Shown here in pieces: positions 1-14,000 of a DNA stretch of 64,000 nt. The notes under the pieces were generated by a model, which was given only the letters and a program-made list of their open reading frames with translations, made no database searches and was not told the origin of the DNA. The DNA is from Brugia malayi (Eukaryota > Nematoda > Chromadorea > Rhabditida > Onchocercidae). The stretch's first letter is position 1, and each line of letters starts with the position of its first letter. The stretch covers positions 4,064,649 to 4,128,648 of the forward strand of contig NW_025062477.1 in the NCBI RefSeq assembly GCF_000002995.4. The letters run 5' to 3'. The translations under genes and the position numbers were made by a program.

Positions 1-640
1 CGGATTACCCACTTATCCAGTATGTTTTATCATGAATCAGTTACTAATTAAATAACATATCAAGTTATATCATAAATCACCATGTAACATATTCCCTTTC
101 TTTTTTCTTCCTTTTTACTCCTGCCGGTCAACCTTCCGATATATCTAACTGTTATTAATTAAGCTTCCGGTTCAGTACTTATGATCATCCCATTTCAAAA
201 AAATATGTCGATGTCTTGTTCTTGTCCAAATTTACCGGAATATATGATTTCAAATTTACCGAAAACTTGTTCAAATTTACCGGAATATGGTTTCAAATTT
301 ACCGAGAACTTGTTCAAATTTATTGGAATATATGAATCGCATAAATTTCCAATATTATCTAATCCTTCTCACTATAATATCGTACTAAAATTATTCGTTC
401 TTTTTCAAGGTATATGCAAATTTTAAAGTTGAAAAAAAAAAAAAAAAAAAGCACACATAAAGTTTAATTATCAATTTCACTACAATAAAATACCAAATAC
501 CAATACTAAACAGGTAAACATACACACATACATAGTACACATGCACACAGACACATGCATAAATACAAAAATGAAAAAAAAAAAAAAAAACGGAATGAAG
601 AAGACCACAACAACAAATTCGGAAATTTTTTCCGTAAAAC
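1..640. other. Intron of left gene with short repeats
   Basis: AT-rich sequence downstream of the last visible exon (minus strand) of the left-hand gene. No further exon with matching phase was recognised. It contains the 44-bp TTTACCG repeat at 223-334 and A runs at 432-449 and 574-590. Confidence 0.5.
223..334 (+). repeat. Short tandem repeat built on CAAATTTACCG
   Basis: The motif CAAATTTACCG(G/A) recurs four times and a fifth, diverged form (CAAATTTATTGG) follows. Alternating right flanks (AATATATG and AAACTTGTT types) make a higher-order unit of roughly 44 bp present about 2.5 times. It lies in the intron beyond the last visible exon of the left-hand gene. Confidence 0.75.
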
Positions 641-3600
641 CTGATCTGTTGTATTAGATGAAATATGATGTACTGATGGGTACTGTAGTTGAGTACAAGC
701 AGATTGATAACTACAACTATTAGCAGAACTCAAAAGTTGAGCCAATTCTTTTTCATCAATCTGAAAGAAATACAAAACAAAAAAATCTATCTAACTACTC
801 TTTTACATCTAATATTTCATTCACTTTTTCTCATCATCTATTTCAATAAAATTTTTAAATTTATTCAAATTATTTCAATTAGATAAAAATTATTTGAAAA
901 TAAAAAAGCATGAATTTTCATTTAAATTTATCCTTGTTATAATTGTTTTTATTATTGTATCACTATAGTGATGTGCAAAAATTTTAACAGAACTTATAGC
1001 TTTAATTTACTATTTGGTTATTTAAAAAAAAAAAAAAAAAAAAAAATTTGAATTTATATATGTCTATTTAAAAAAATTTTAATTTATATTTGATTATTTT
1101 AAAAAAAAAAACGTGAATTTATATTTGGTTATTTAAAAAAAAAAAAAAACTTGAATTTATATTTGGTTATTTAAAAAAATTTGAATTTATATTTGATTAT
1201 TTAAAAAAAAAAACTTGAACTTATATTTGGTTATTTAAAAAAAAAAGAAACTTGAATTTATATTTGATTATTTTAAAAAAAAACCTTGAATTTATATTTG
1301 ATTATTTATTTCTGAAATAATTGATGCTGAAAAACGAATTGAATTTGACGTCATCAATGTTTAATTTAATTGAAAAAATAAGTAAATGTGATAAATTTTT
1401 CATTTTTTTTTTCTATGCCCAATCTTTGTTAGATACTTGAATAAATATGTTTAACTGTAAATTTTCAATACTAAATTCAATTTAAATCCTTGAATAAATC
1501 TGCTAAATTCTGCATTTTCTATATTTAATTAAATATTTAATAAATAAAAATTTCATAATTTTAATATTTAATTCAAATTCAATACTTGAAGAAATGTTAA
1601 TCCGACTGTAAATCTATCAATTAGATGAATGAAAAATTATCAACAAACAATGAAATGAAAATTACTGAATAAAATGAAAATTTTGGAATGGAAAAAAAAT
1701 CAAATATGACATACGAAATGCTTGATATTATATACTCAACAAAAGGGTCAAAGGTGAGAAAGGTTAGAGAAAGAGATAGATGTCAACACTGATCATCAAA
1801 TATGATTGATTTTTCTGTTAACAAATCAATTGCTTAAAAAAAAAAAAATTATATTATGGATAGGATACAAGGGAGAAAGCATGCTTACGTACATTCACTT
1901 CCGTATTAACAGTTTTTCTTCTTTTTCAAATTTAAAAATGTCATTGTAAAATTTAAATTCAAATACGTACTTTTTTAATATTTCGATTTTGTATTCGTCG
2001 ATTAATTTCTTTATCAATTTCATTCATTTGCTTTTTGATCAAAACAGATGTTCGACATTCTTCTTGAACAATGCTTGCACCATTATTACCAGTTGATGAT
2101 GATGATGATGATGATGCTGATGATGTTGCTGATGATGATGATGATAATTCAGGTATATTTTTAGATAATGATGATGATGATGAAGTTGAAGTTTTAGATG
2201 GTATTGTTTCGGATGCTTCTGCTTTAATGATAATTTTTGAATTTCCTTCTTTCATTAAACGTTCATCATTCTTAATATTTGAACACTTCGCATTATCAGT
2301 TGAAAGATTATTTTCATTCTCCTGAAAAGCAGAAAAAAAAAAGTTTAAAAATATTTAAAAAAAAATGTTTCAAAAAAAATCCAAATTTAGAAAAAATCAT
2401 AATTCAAACCTGATTAATTTCATCCTCATCATTAGTTATACCATCTTGCTGCTCTGATAAATCAACATTATATCCTGTAAATGAATTTTTTGTAAAAATT
2501 AGAGATAATTTTTTAAATCCTTTTCTTACAAAATAAATTAATTAATATGTTCAAAATAAACTATACATACATGCATGCTTTATTTGCTAATTTAATTCAA
2601 ATTTCTATAATAAACTTTTATAAAAAAACTGACTAACTTGTATTAGCATTTTAAATTTATTACTTATTTAATTCATTTTAAATTTATTACTAATAAATTA
2701 ATGCACTTCAAATTCACTACTAAAATAATTTTATGGCCAACAATTTTCATTTAGTTGTTAAATATGCTGCACTTTACTGATTGTAAATTCAAATTTCTTT
2801 TGAGATATTCTAGTTGCTCTAACACTGATCATACCACAATTTTATTCATTAAATACTTTAAAAAGAAGAAGATAAGAAATATGAGATACTTTCTGATAGA
2901 ATATATCCAAATTTTATAAAAATATCATTTCGGATAAAAAAAAAAAAAAAAAAACACTGATAGAATGATTGATAAAAATTGATAATTTTTTGTTTGTTTG
3001 TTTCTTTTATTCGAGAATTTTTACATTTCTTACCATTGATTTGTTGCATTTGATATTGAATTTCATTGCTTTCATCATTCTTTATTGGACAATTTTTACT
3101 TTCATCTACTTTTTCCACATTATTCATTTTCTTTTCAACATTTGTTATAGCTAAATTTGTTGCCGAAGCCTAAAATAAAATAATTAATTAATATTACCAG
3201 TACTTAATTATTTAATAATAATTAAAATGAAATGAAAAAATCTTTTAGATAAAATGATATAAAATTAAATAAAATTACATTTTTCCTTCTTTTCTTTTCT
3301 TTTTTTTTGTCACAATTTTGAAACAATTCTAAACAACAATTTCCATTGAATTTGATATTTTTTCTCAAACGTAAAAAAAAAAAAAAATTAATCATAGATT
3401 AAAATTTCTTTCTTTTATTTCTTTTTTTTTTTTTTAATTTTATATTTTAATATAATTAAATTTTTTTTTTTTTTTTTTCAAATAATTCTTTCAATTAAAA
3501 AAATGCTACTAAAGCAATAAAAAAAGAATATACATAAATCCTATGTGAATTGGAATTGACAACTAAATTGTAATATGATATTAATTTGAAAACAATTCAA

Positions 3601-6600
3601 ACTTAATGGAAAAATTAATTCCAAAGCATTTTTTCCCCATTCTTTTCTTTCTTTCTTTCTTCCACTTCTTTTTCCTTTTCTCTTCTTTCTCTCTCTCTCC
3701 TTCCATTTCTCTTTTCTTTTTTTCTTTTCCCTTTTTTTTCGTTAAATTTTCATTTGATCAAAAATTAAAATTTTAGCGCTAATGACAAAAAGCTCATCCA
3801 TCCATCTTTCTTATAAAATTTAATGAACATCAATGCATTCGATGACATCTATAAAATAACCATCCGTTTTTTTCTCTTTCTATTCCTTCTCTCTCTCTCT
3901 CTCTCTCCCCCTTTTTATCTCATTAATTCCGTTTTTTTAATCGGAAAAATGGAGAATGCCATATACTATGGAAGAATAGGAAGGAAAAGAAAAACCGCGG
4001 GTAGGGCAAAATAATAGGACAGGGAATGAGATAGATAATGTCACATAAAATAATTAAGGAATTTTTACACATTAGCATCTCTCTCCCTCTCTCTCTCTCT
4101 CTCCCTCTCATATTTAAACTTTTCAATTTCTTTCTCTAACATTGAAAATATAGTAAATTGAAGAGCATACTACTTTTGATAAAAAAAAAATATATATATA
4201 AGTAACATTGGAAATTATATTCATTTTAAATTCAAATTATTTCAAAAATTTATTTTTTTTTTTTGAAAAAAAAATTTAGTTAAAAATTAACAAAATTATT
4301 CATTTTACATTTAATGTACATAACATTTTTCATTATTTTTAACTGTCTTTTTCAGGACAAAAAAAAAAAAAAAAAAAAAGAAAAAGAAAAGTGTGACACA
4401 ATGAAATTATCATCTTAGCATGTCACTAAGACTTATCGTGATGAAAATAAAATTAACAATTGCTAATAATACAGGATAATTCATCAAACAATCATTTAAA
4501 TTTAAGTAATTCTATCAATTTAATAAAAAATTGTATTACAGTACCAATTTTCTTTTTTGTATTGTATAATTGAATTCTTATAGGCGCTATTAAGAAAAAA
4601 AGAAAAAAATTGAAAAATTGTCAGAATTTATAATTCTAAAAAATTCCAAGAAAATAATCCATTATTTGCATTCCGCATAATGCTATAAGACTGATTGAAT
4701 ATTTAAAAAACAAAAACCGGAAAATCTACCGGAACAGAATTAGCATATTGTGATACGGTTGAATTGTTTAGATAGAGCTGTTGTTGCATACTTTGAATCA
4801 AAGCTGGTAAAGCAGTCGAGAAATCTATCTGAAAATGACCAGAATCAATAGATAACTGCTCCTGATTATCATTTAATACCTAAAATACAATGATTGATAA
4901 TTGATAATTATTTCTAACTTGAAACTAAATACACAAACAAATGATTCTCAAATTTGTATTAAATTGAAAAATCAATGAGTTAATTAAATTTAACAATGTT
5001 CTTTTAATTTTTAGGCTATGAAACGAATGTAATGCAATATTATTTAAGAGAATTTTAAATAAATAACAGTGCTATGTCAAAGTCAAATATTGATTTAGGG
5101 CAATTTAAATATTTGAAAGAAAATAAATTGAATATGATTGCATGTGAGATAATATGAGACTCGACATGATTATTCGATAATGCTAAATTATGAAGTATCA
5201 CAAATGCTTTCTTGAAATGTTATGTTATCAGTTTCAAACTAATTCCAAATCCTTTAGGATATTTTTAAGGTTCAAACATCCATCAATCCATCAAATTGAC
5301 TAATATATACTTTAAATTGTAAATAACACATTATGAATGCATTATAATGAAGAGATCGATTCAAATGAAATTCTCGAGTTTTATAGTAAATAAACAAATA
5401 AACTTTTACTCACTTATTCGTTCATTCATTCAGCATAGACTTTTTGGAATTATTTTGAGTGAATTAGATGCTTACTATAACTGATTAAATGATAATATGT
5501 AATTAATCTATTAAATTACCAATTGATTATACCAATAAATTTTTTCAAAAAATGAAATAACAAAATTTTACTGATTTTTTTTTCTAAAATTTATTTTAAT
5601 CAATAATTTTTGCCTTTCGTTTATCCTTCTTTTTATGCTTTTACTGCTTCTATTACATATATAATTTCTTCTTTTTTCAGTAATTTAATCAATGCTAATT
5701 TTAAATCCTTTAAGCGTCTCTCTCTCTCCCTCTCTCTCTCTCTTTTTCAATCGCAAAAAGCTTTAATGATGTATTTCCGTTTTCAACAAATATTTCACTT
5801 TTTTTCACTTAATTATACGCATTTAAATTAATTGCAAATCTTCATTCTTATCAAAACATTAATCACTGATAATTTCTTATACTTTATTCAATCATATGAT
5901 AACAACAGTACATCATACGTAGGTTACACGTATAACACACGCAAATTATATATATATATATATATAGATTATACGTATAGAAAATATTTATGAATATTTA
6001 TTGCTAATTGTGTTTTTCTTTTTTTTTCATATAGAAATAATCGGAAGGAAAAAAAGAGAAAAATTAATTCCTCATAATGTAATATTTTTCAAATTAATGG
6101 ATAAACGGGCAGAAAAGGAAAAAAAAAGCATTTTTATGATTTTAGATTTAGAACAAAAAAAAAGGAAACAGAGAGAGAGAGAGGAAAAGAGGGAGAGAGA
6201 GAGAAAGAGAAGAGAGAAATGGAAGAAATTAAAAAAAAATGAATAATGGAAATTGTTCGTTACAATGATACATAAATGATAAATGCTATTGCTTAACAAT
6301 ATGCTAATGGATGGAATTTTAATTACATCCACAAGAATCTAAATTCTTATATAAAAAAAAGAAAGAAAAATTCAAATTATACGAAAAAGTAATCATGAAA
6401 TTGCAAAAAAAAAAATTTAATTTGATTTCAATTTTAAATTTCTCTTGAAATTTTAGAGTAGAAAAAATTAAACAAAAGAAGCAAAAACTAACCTTATTAC
6501 TAGTGGTGGTAGTAGTATTAGTAGTAGTAGAAGCAGCAATGGTAGTAGTAGTAGTAGTAGTGGTACCATCCGGTGACATATTACTACCAGGAAGATGTGA

Positions 6601-9600
6601 TGCAGCTACCATTAAACTTTGAATATAATGTTGCATCATTTCTTGGCATTGTAAATTTTGCATGAGATAATTACCGGTTTGCAATGGATTACTTCGATAA
6701 TCACCATTTTCCGGACCGGTTAATTGTGAAGAATCAGTTACACCGTTATTGCCACCTAATGATGTTGTAACAATAGCAGCTTGTTGTGGCATAAATGGTG
6801 TCATAAATGGATTAGCAAAAAATGATGGCATTGAATTTGGCATCATTGATATCGAATTATTTACTGAAAAAAAAAATTGTCAAGATTGTTAAAATTTTCA
6901 TTATATTATAATAGTATAATAAAATATAAAATTTTACTTACTATAAATTGAAGAGAAAAAAGAAAGAAGTATAATTTTATGTTTATTAATTATTGTAAAA
7001 TTATAATATTATTTTTGAAATTAAGAATTAAAGAGAAAAAAATCAATCAATCAATTAATCAATTAATTAATCAATAAAATAAAAGAGCAAACAAAAAATT
7101 CTTTTTTTTTTTTTTCTTTTCATTGCACTTTTCAACATTTCTCTTCTCTTTATCATTTGATCTTTCTTACTTTCTCACTTCTTCCTTAATTATCTCTTTT
7201 CTTATCTTTTTTTTATTCTTATTTTATCATAATTATTCAAATGTTTTTTTTTTTCTTTTCCTATGTTTAATTTATTCTTTCTTTTTCTTTTTTTTTTCCT
7301 CTAAAAAAAAAAAAATTCCAACTTCTAAAAAATATTTTGTGAAAATTAAAAAGGAAAAAGTCGCTAATCAAAAATGAAAAGAAGAAGACAAAAAAAAATT
7401 CAACTATTCTCTTTTCTTCTTCCTTTTTAATTTTTACTTTTCATTCTTTTCTTATTTTCATTTTCCCTTTTCTTTTTTCATAAAAAAAAGGGAAAATGAA
7501 AAAAATAAAAAAAAAAGAATTTTAAATGCCAGTAATTAATGAACGGAAGCTAATACTAAATAACCAATAAAATGGAATAATTAATGATTGCCAATAGTTA
7601 AATTAAATGTTATTAAGGCATTTAATTCAAAGTAAAAAAAAAAAAATTTATTTTTATATAAAAATTTCCTTCAAACATTCATAAAAAATAATTACCCACA
7701 GACAAATACACACATACACATACACATACATACATACATATAACATATTTCAATATAATCCGTATATGGCATATAATCCGATAAATCAGCCAATATTTAC
7801 CAGCCGAATTGTCCACTCCCAAGTGTATCATCTGTCCGATGTTAGCTATATTTCACAAGAATTTATTTGTTACCCACAAAATTTAATCATCAACAGCGGT
7901 CCAAACATGAAACTATCAATTCAAATGAAATTATCCACACAGACACAGACATACAAGAACATACACACACACACACACACACATACACATACATGTATGT
8001 ATATCATAAAAATATTTAAATATAAAAAAAAAAAGAAAACTTTAAAAATGGAAAATGATATGAATATTAGTTGAGAAAAGTTGAAAAAAAAAAACAAAAA
8101 TAAAAAATTTTTACAAATTTCTTAAATATTTTTGAATGAAAATAAAAAAAAAAAGAAAAAAAAAGAAAAAATTTCATATAAACGATAATATATATTATAA
8201 AGACAATAAATATATAAAATAACCGAAAAAAAAAAAAGAAAAGACATTTCGATTTTCACATCATTTAAAAAAAAAAAAAAAAGTAATTTGTCATCGAAGC
8301 ATTCATTTCATTTCAGACCCAAAATAAAAAAAGGAAAAAGAAAGAGGAAGAAAAAAAAAAGGATGAAATAATGAATTTCACACATTTATTAATTCTTTAA
8401 AAAGTAGATAATGCATAAAATCATTGTTTACATTTACATTTCTTCTATCATTCTCATTTCATATTTTCATTCTCTCAAAAAAATAAATTAAAAATATTTC
8501 AATTTGCATTCAGTAAATTCACTAAAGGTAAGTTATCTTCAACTGATCTAATTGTTATCAGAGAGTTTCTTTTGTTCAAAATGTTTTATCAATATAAATA
8601 GATAAATAAGCATTACTGATAAGCTATTGAATTCATTTAATTTACAGTTAATGATTGTATATTCAATTATTATAAAATCATTGCATTTCTCCTTATGTAA
8701 TTATTTCAAAAAATATTCAATTTAATCAATTTTCTATCATAATTAATTCAATAAATTCATCTTTCATTTTATTATTTATCATTTTTTATTTTATTTTATC
8801 CTATTTTTTCATTTTTGAGGATATTGGTTCAATTTTCAGCAAAAAAAAAAATTATAATACAATCGATTTACATATAATTATTGTGATTATAATTACTTGA
8901 TAGTAACTTACTTTCAAATTTTAAATGGCATTTATTTTTCCACCATTATTATATTAAGCTATTTATCATTAAATTCAAATATTCCACTTCCACTTCTAAA
9001 AATATCTTACACCAAAAAATTATAATCAAAATTAATTGGATAAATTCAATAAATACTTTTGTATTTTATATTAACTACTGATAAACTCTTTTACTGATAG
9101 ACATTTCTTATTCTATATCAATTACTGATATCACACATTGATAAAAATTCCTTACTCTATATGATATCATAAATTTCTCTCAAATCAAAACTTTCAATAA
9201 AAGATGACAGAAAAAAAACAAAGAATTTAAAAGACTTCAAATAATACATCGAATATTTTAGCATATAAGCTATTAATAGCTTGAGAATATTAAGTGAAGG
9301 AGTCAAAAAGGATGTCAAAAAGCGCTCTCGAAATTTTTTAATCAACATTTATCAAGAAAGAAGGAAAGGAAGCAAAAAAAAGATGGAAGAGAAAATGGAA
9401 AAAATATTTAATCACTTATTTCTGGACTAAAAAAAAAAGTCTCATTTAATAAGTAAATGATGAAACAAACAAAAAAACAAAAAAAAAAACTTAAAACTAA
9501 GTTTAATATTATGGAATATAATAATGAAATTCAAATTGTTCACCAACCATTTTTTTCTCTTTTTTTAATTTCATCCTATTCATTTCCTCTTTTTCCTTCC

Positions 9601-11041
9601 CATTCACTTTTTATTTTTTCATTTCAAAAAAAAAAAAACAAAACAACTATGATTTTAGAAAAACGATTTTTTTTTTGTCCTCTAAACTACTACAATATTC
9701 GTTTATTTGATAACGATAAGATAAGCAAAACGATATCACTAATAGTTCGTATCAATTATTAACAATATTGATCATTATCAGTGCAATCAATAGAACATTG
9801 GTGTCATCTGTCTAAAGTCTTTTGTCAACTATTCATAAAACAAAAACAAAAAAAAAAAAAAAAAAAAAAATTGAGGAAAATGAATGTCCTGAAAATGAAA
9901 TACTTTTAATACTTACACCTATACAGGTACACTATAAACAGGTATATACATAATATACTTGATAATATTTAAATTTCCGTTTGAAGAGAAAATTAATTAT
10001 TAAAATGAAACAAAAAAAAAGAGAGTGTTTAAATTAAATTAAAAATTAATAACTTAAATAAATGAAATAGAAGGTTTACTGTTATGATAAAATTTATGCT
10101 ATTTTATTTATTTTCAAGAAAGAATCAAAGAATGAGTGAAATGAATATGTGAAGCTAATAAAATAAAAAATATCGAAAAAATTTTTCTCTTTCATTAAAT
10201 GAAATAATTGGTAATATAAAAAGCGAAAACTATGTATAAACAAATAATTAAAAGTGAATATAAACAAAAAAAAAAAAGAAGAAAGTACATTATCATTAAT
10301 CAAATCAGTTCATAATAATTATTACATTCTGAAAAAAAAAAAAAACGGAAAACAGAAAACGGAAAACTATTTTACAGTATTAAAAAAAAAGGAAATGTGA
10401 GAAGTTATGAAAGAATTAAGTTACTTTCTTAAAATTTAAAAATGAAAAATAAAAAAACAAAGAAAATGAAAACATAAACCAAATGATACATATGCGCATA
10501 TGCGCATATGTGCATATGTGTGTATGTCTTTGTCCAAGCATTTTAAATAAATTCGTTTTTCCTCATTTTTTCTTTCTTTCTTTTTTTTTTCCTTTCCCTC
10601 ATTTAAATCCATCTGTTATTTTATTCAATTTTTAATCCTACTACATCCTCCCCGCCTTTCCCCTATCTCTCAGAATTCCTTCATTCTTTCTCCTTCCTTC
10701 CTTTCTTCCTTCTGCTCATTTCATATGCATTACAAAACCATCCAACAAGCCATCTCACTGATAAATGATACCTTCAAGACACGAACGCCTCATCACCCAT
10801 CACAAGCAATAACGAATAACAACAATTGCGCTCACCTCAATCCTATTCAAATATCAGCCCTGTCTGTACATACTCATCCATCATCAATATTTTTATATAT
10901 ATGTGTGTGTGTGTGTGTCCGTGTCGATTGCGCACACCTGTCTGTCAGTTGTGCACCCATTTGTGTGTGTTCCAACGATATGAAATATGAATGTAGTCTG
11001 TACATCACGATAACTCATGTATTATATGACTGAATATATAT

Positions 11042-11074
<33 letters not shown>

Positions 11075-14000
11075 ACACACACAACACACACACACACACA
11101 CACACAACACACACAACACACACACACACACACATATATACATACTTATATGTTCTTAAACTTATAAAGCACCTGTTCAGATTATATATAAAAGAATAAA
11201 TTAGAAAGCGATACTTTTCAAATAATTTAACAAAGTAATAAAGGAATACAGACACGTATCCTCTACATACACGTGCAACGCAAGTACCATACATTAGGTG
11301 CGGATATATACGTATACACGTATGTACGTATGTAAGTATAGACGTATCGTATTAACTTAATTAAATAATTAAATTAATAGCATAACACAGAATTATAAAA
11401 GAGTAATTATCTTTCGCTGAAAAAATTAAAAAAGCTTTTTTGTGATAAAATCAATTTTTTATAATTGTTGTGCTTATTTAGCTTAATTTTTCTCTCTCTC
11501 TCTTTAACCCTTTGCTCAAATTTTACAACGAAAAGAGCTATTTTAGAGAGAGAGAGAGAAAGAGAGAGAAGAGAATGATAAAAAGAAATTGAAATCCGAA
11601 ATACATCCAATTCACTCAGTAAAGAATTCATTTGCAATCAAAATAATCATAATGTAATAATCACATCTTTTAATATTCCTAAAAATGAAATAAACAAAAA
11701 AAAAAAAAAAAAAAAGTTAACAATAAAACGGGAAATAGCAATAATTCAAACAGATGAGACCAAAATTGATTTCAATAGAAAAAAAAAGAAAACAAAAAAT
11801 TGAACAAAAAAAAAAATTGGAAAACAAATGTAACATTATTTAAATGTGTGCTCTTCCTGAATACTAATTTAATACTTTTTTTTGATTTTATATCTCTTTT
11901 TGTTTTGTTTTCCTCTCGCATTAATTTCCTATTATTTAAATGTAAATTTATTTCAGAAATCATTCACTTGTCATCTAATGGTCACATTTATTCCTTCCTT
12001 ATTGACCAATTCATAAATGATACTTTTTTTTTTTTTGTATGTATTGAAAATAACTAAAACAAATTAAAGACTAATACTTATCTATCTATCTATTTTTTTT
12101 TTTAAATATACTTTGAAAATTTTTGAAAAAAAAACTAAAATATTTATGTGCTGATTATAATTTTTAAATATTTATTAAACTATATTATATTACATAATAT
12201 ACAATTAGCAAATATCGACAGTTTATTTTAATAAAAAAAAATTTTTTTTTGTAAATTTAATGATAAATATAGATTTGGAAAAAGAATATTTTAGAAAATT
12301 ACCAAAAATTTCATTTCTCTTAAAAATTTTAAGAGAAAAAGGGATAAATAAAAGAGAGAGAGAGAGGGAGAGAGAGAGAGGGAGAGAGAGAGAGGGAGAG
12401 AGAGAAAGGAAAGAAAGAAAAGATTGAAATTTCATTTATGTGAAAGAAATTTGAGAAGTCTAATCTCTTGCTAAAAGGAAAAGGAAAAAGAATGAATGAA
12501 TAAAGCAAGGAAGGAAGGAAGGAAGGAAAGAAGAAATTGCTAATTTTAAGATAGCTACCATTTTGCCTTCAGCAATTCTCTCTCTCTCCCTCTCTCTCTC
12601 TCTTAATACATTTCTCAAACAAAATATTTTGAAGTTTCATCTAACAAAAAAAAAAAAAAAAACTAGTTTACGACATCAAAATTCATTCCTACAATTTCAG
12701 TCTTTTTCCTTTTCCATTTAAAGCCTAAAGTTTTTTTTTTTCAAATTTCTTTTCCCTATCGATAAATTTTTCACCGGAATTTCTATTCTTTTTTTATAAT
12801 AGCAATTTTATTTTTATAAGTAGAACCAAATTTCGTCTACTGTTAGATTTTTAAAAAATTTAAATTTAAAAAAGTTAGATTTAAAAAAAAAATTGAATCA
12901 AATTTTAGTTCAAAATTCTTAAAATAGAAAAATTGACATTTCAATAAGAAAGAAAAAGAAAAGTTTTGATTAGGCTTTAAAAAATATTATATTATATAAC
13001 CAAATTTATACAACCAATATAATAAGTTTATTGAAATAATCCAAATAAAACTTTAAACGAAAAGAGTAATTTAGCACAGGTGCATAATAAAATGAAATAT
13101 TTATTTAAATACGAATTACTAATTAGCAAAAATGAGTTATAATTCACTATTATACTCTTATAAATACTTTTCTGGCTAATATTTTTAAACATATGCTTTC
13201 ATGTTGCCGTAAAAAATTTCAGGAATTATTGAAACTAAAAATTTCGAAAAATTTAAATCTGGCTGAAGAACAAAAATTTTTTCCCTTTTTTTGTCTTAGT
13301 ATTAAATTATTGAGTAAATAGTAAATTTGTTTGTTGCAAATTTCAAGCCAACAAAAAATGTAAAATGATCAAATTTCAAGTTTTAAATTCTGATATATAT
13401 AATCAAGCAGTAATAAAAATGAACATAGATTTTAGTTTTTTAATTTTTTTTTCCCAATTTTAAGCTCCAAATTTCTTGGCAAAAATATTGGACAGCCAAC
13501 GGTAGCTAACAAAAAAACTTTTCAATTTAATTATCAAAATATTATTCAGTTCATAATTATCATTCTTTTCGATAATAAACTCTATGATGAATTTCATCCA
13601 CAAATGGAAATAATTAAATGATAAACTGCTACTAAAACATTTCGATATTTCAATTTTATATTGACTAATTAATAAATAAACTTTTCGTAAATAATAAAAA
13701 AATGATATTTCAGTAATTAAAATTTCAAGTAACAATCAATTTTTTTTTTTTTTTTTTTTTTGATTGTTAAACTTCAACAACTAAACAATTTAAGTTTATA
13801 CATTTAAAAACAACAATATTTTGAAAGTTTTGAATTAAAAATTTCAATAATTATCATAGTTTCCATTATTTTTCTATTATTTTGTTTACGATAATTACGT
13901 AAATGTTTTTTTTTTTTTAAAAAAAAAGGTTAGAAATTAATTGATGAATTAAATTAAAAGTATGTTCCCCTAAAAATCTTTCACCTTTTTTTTTTAAATG

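Noticed and set aside
2071..2325. Plus-strand Asp-rich open frame
   Set aside because: Antisense shadow of the poly-Ser exon (2321-1971), which splices in phase with its neighbours.
7766..8074. 102-codon frame MAYNPINQPIFTSRIV... as a gene
   Set aside because: It ends in a CA-repeat-encoded His/Thr tract, has no domain and no splice-consistent neighbours.
10489..10526. Palindrome as a replication origin or transposon end
   Set aside because: It grades into ordinary (CATATG/TG) microsatellite sequence, with no partner copy found nearby.
11017..11199. His/Thr- and Val/Cys-rich frames on both strands
   Set aside because: Artefacts of the CA/GT microsatellite at 11055-11133.
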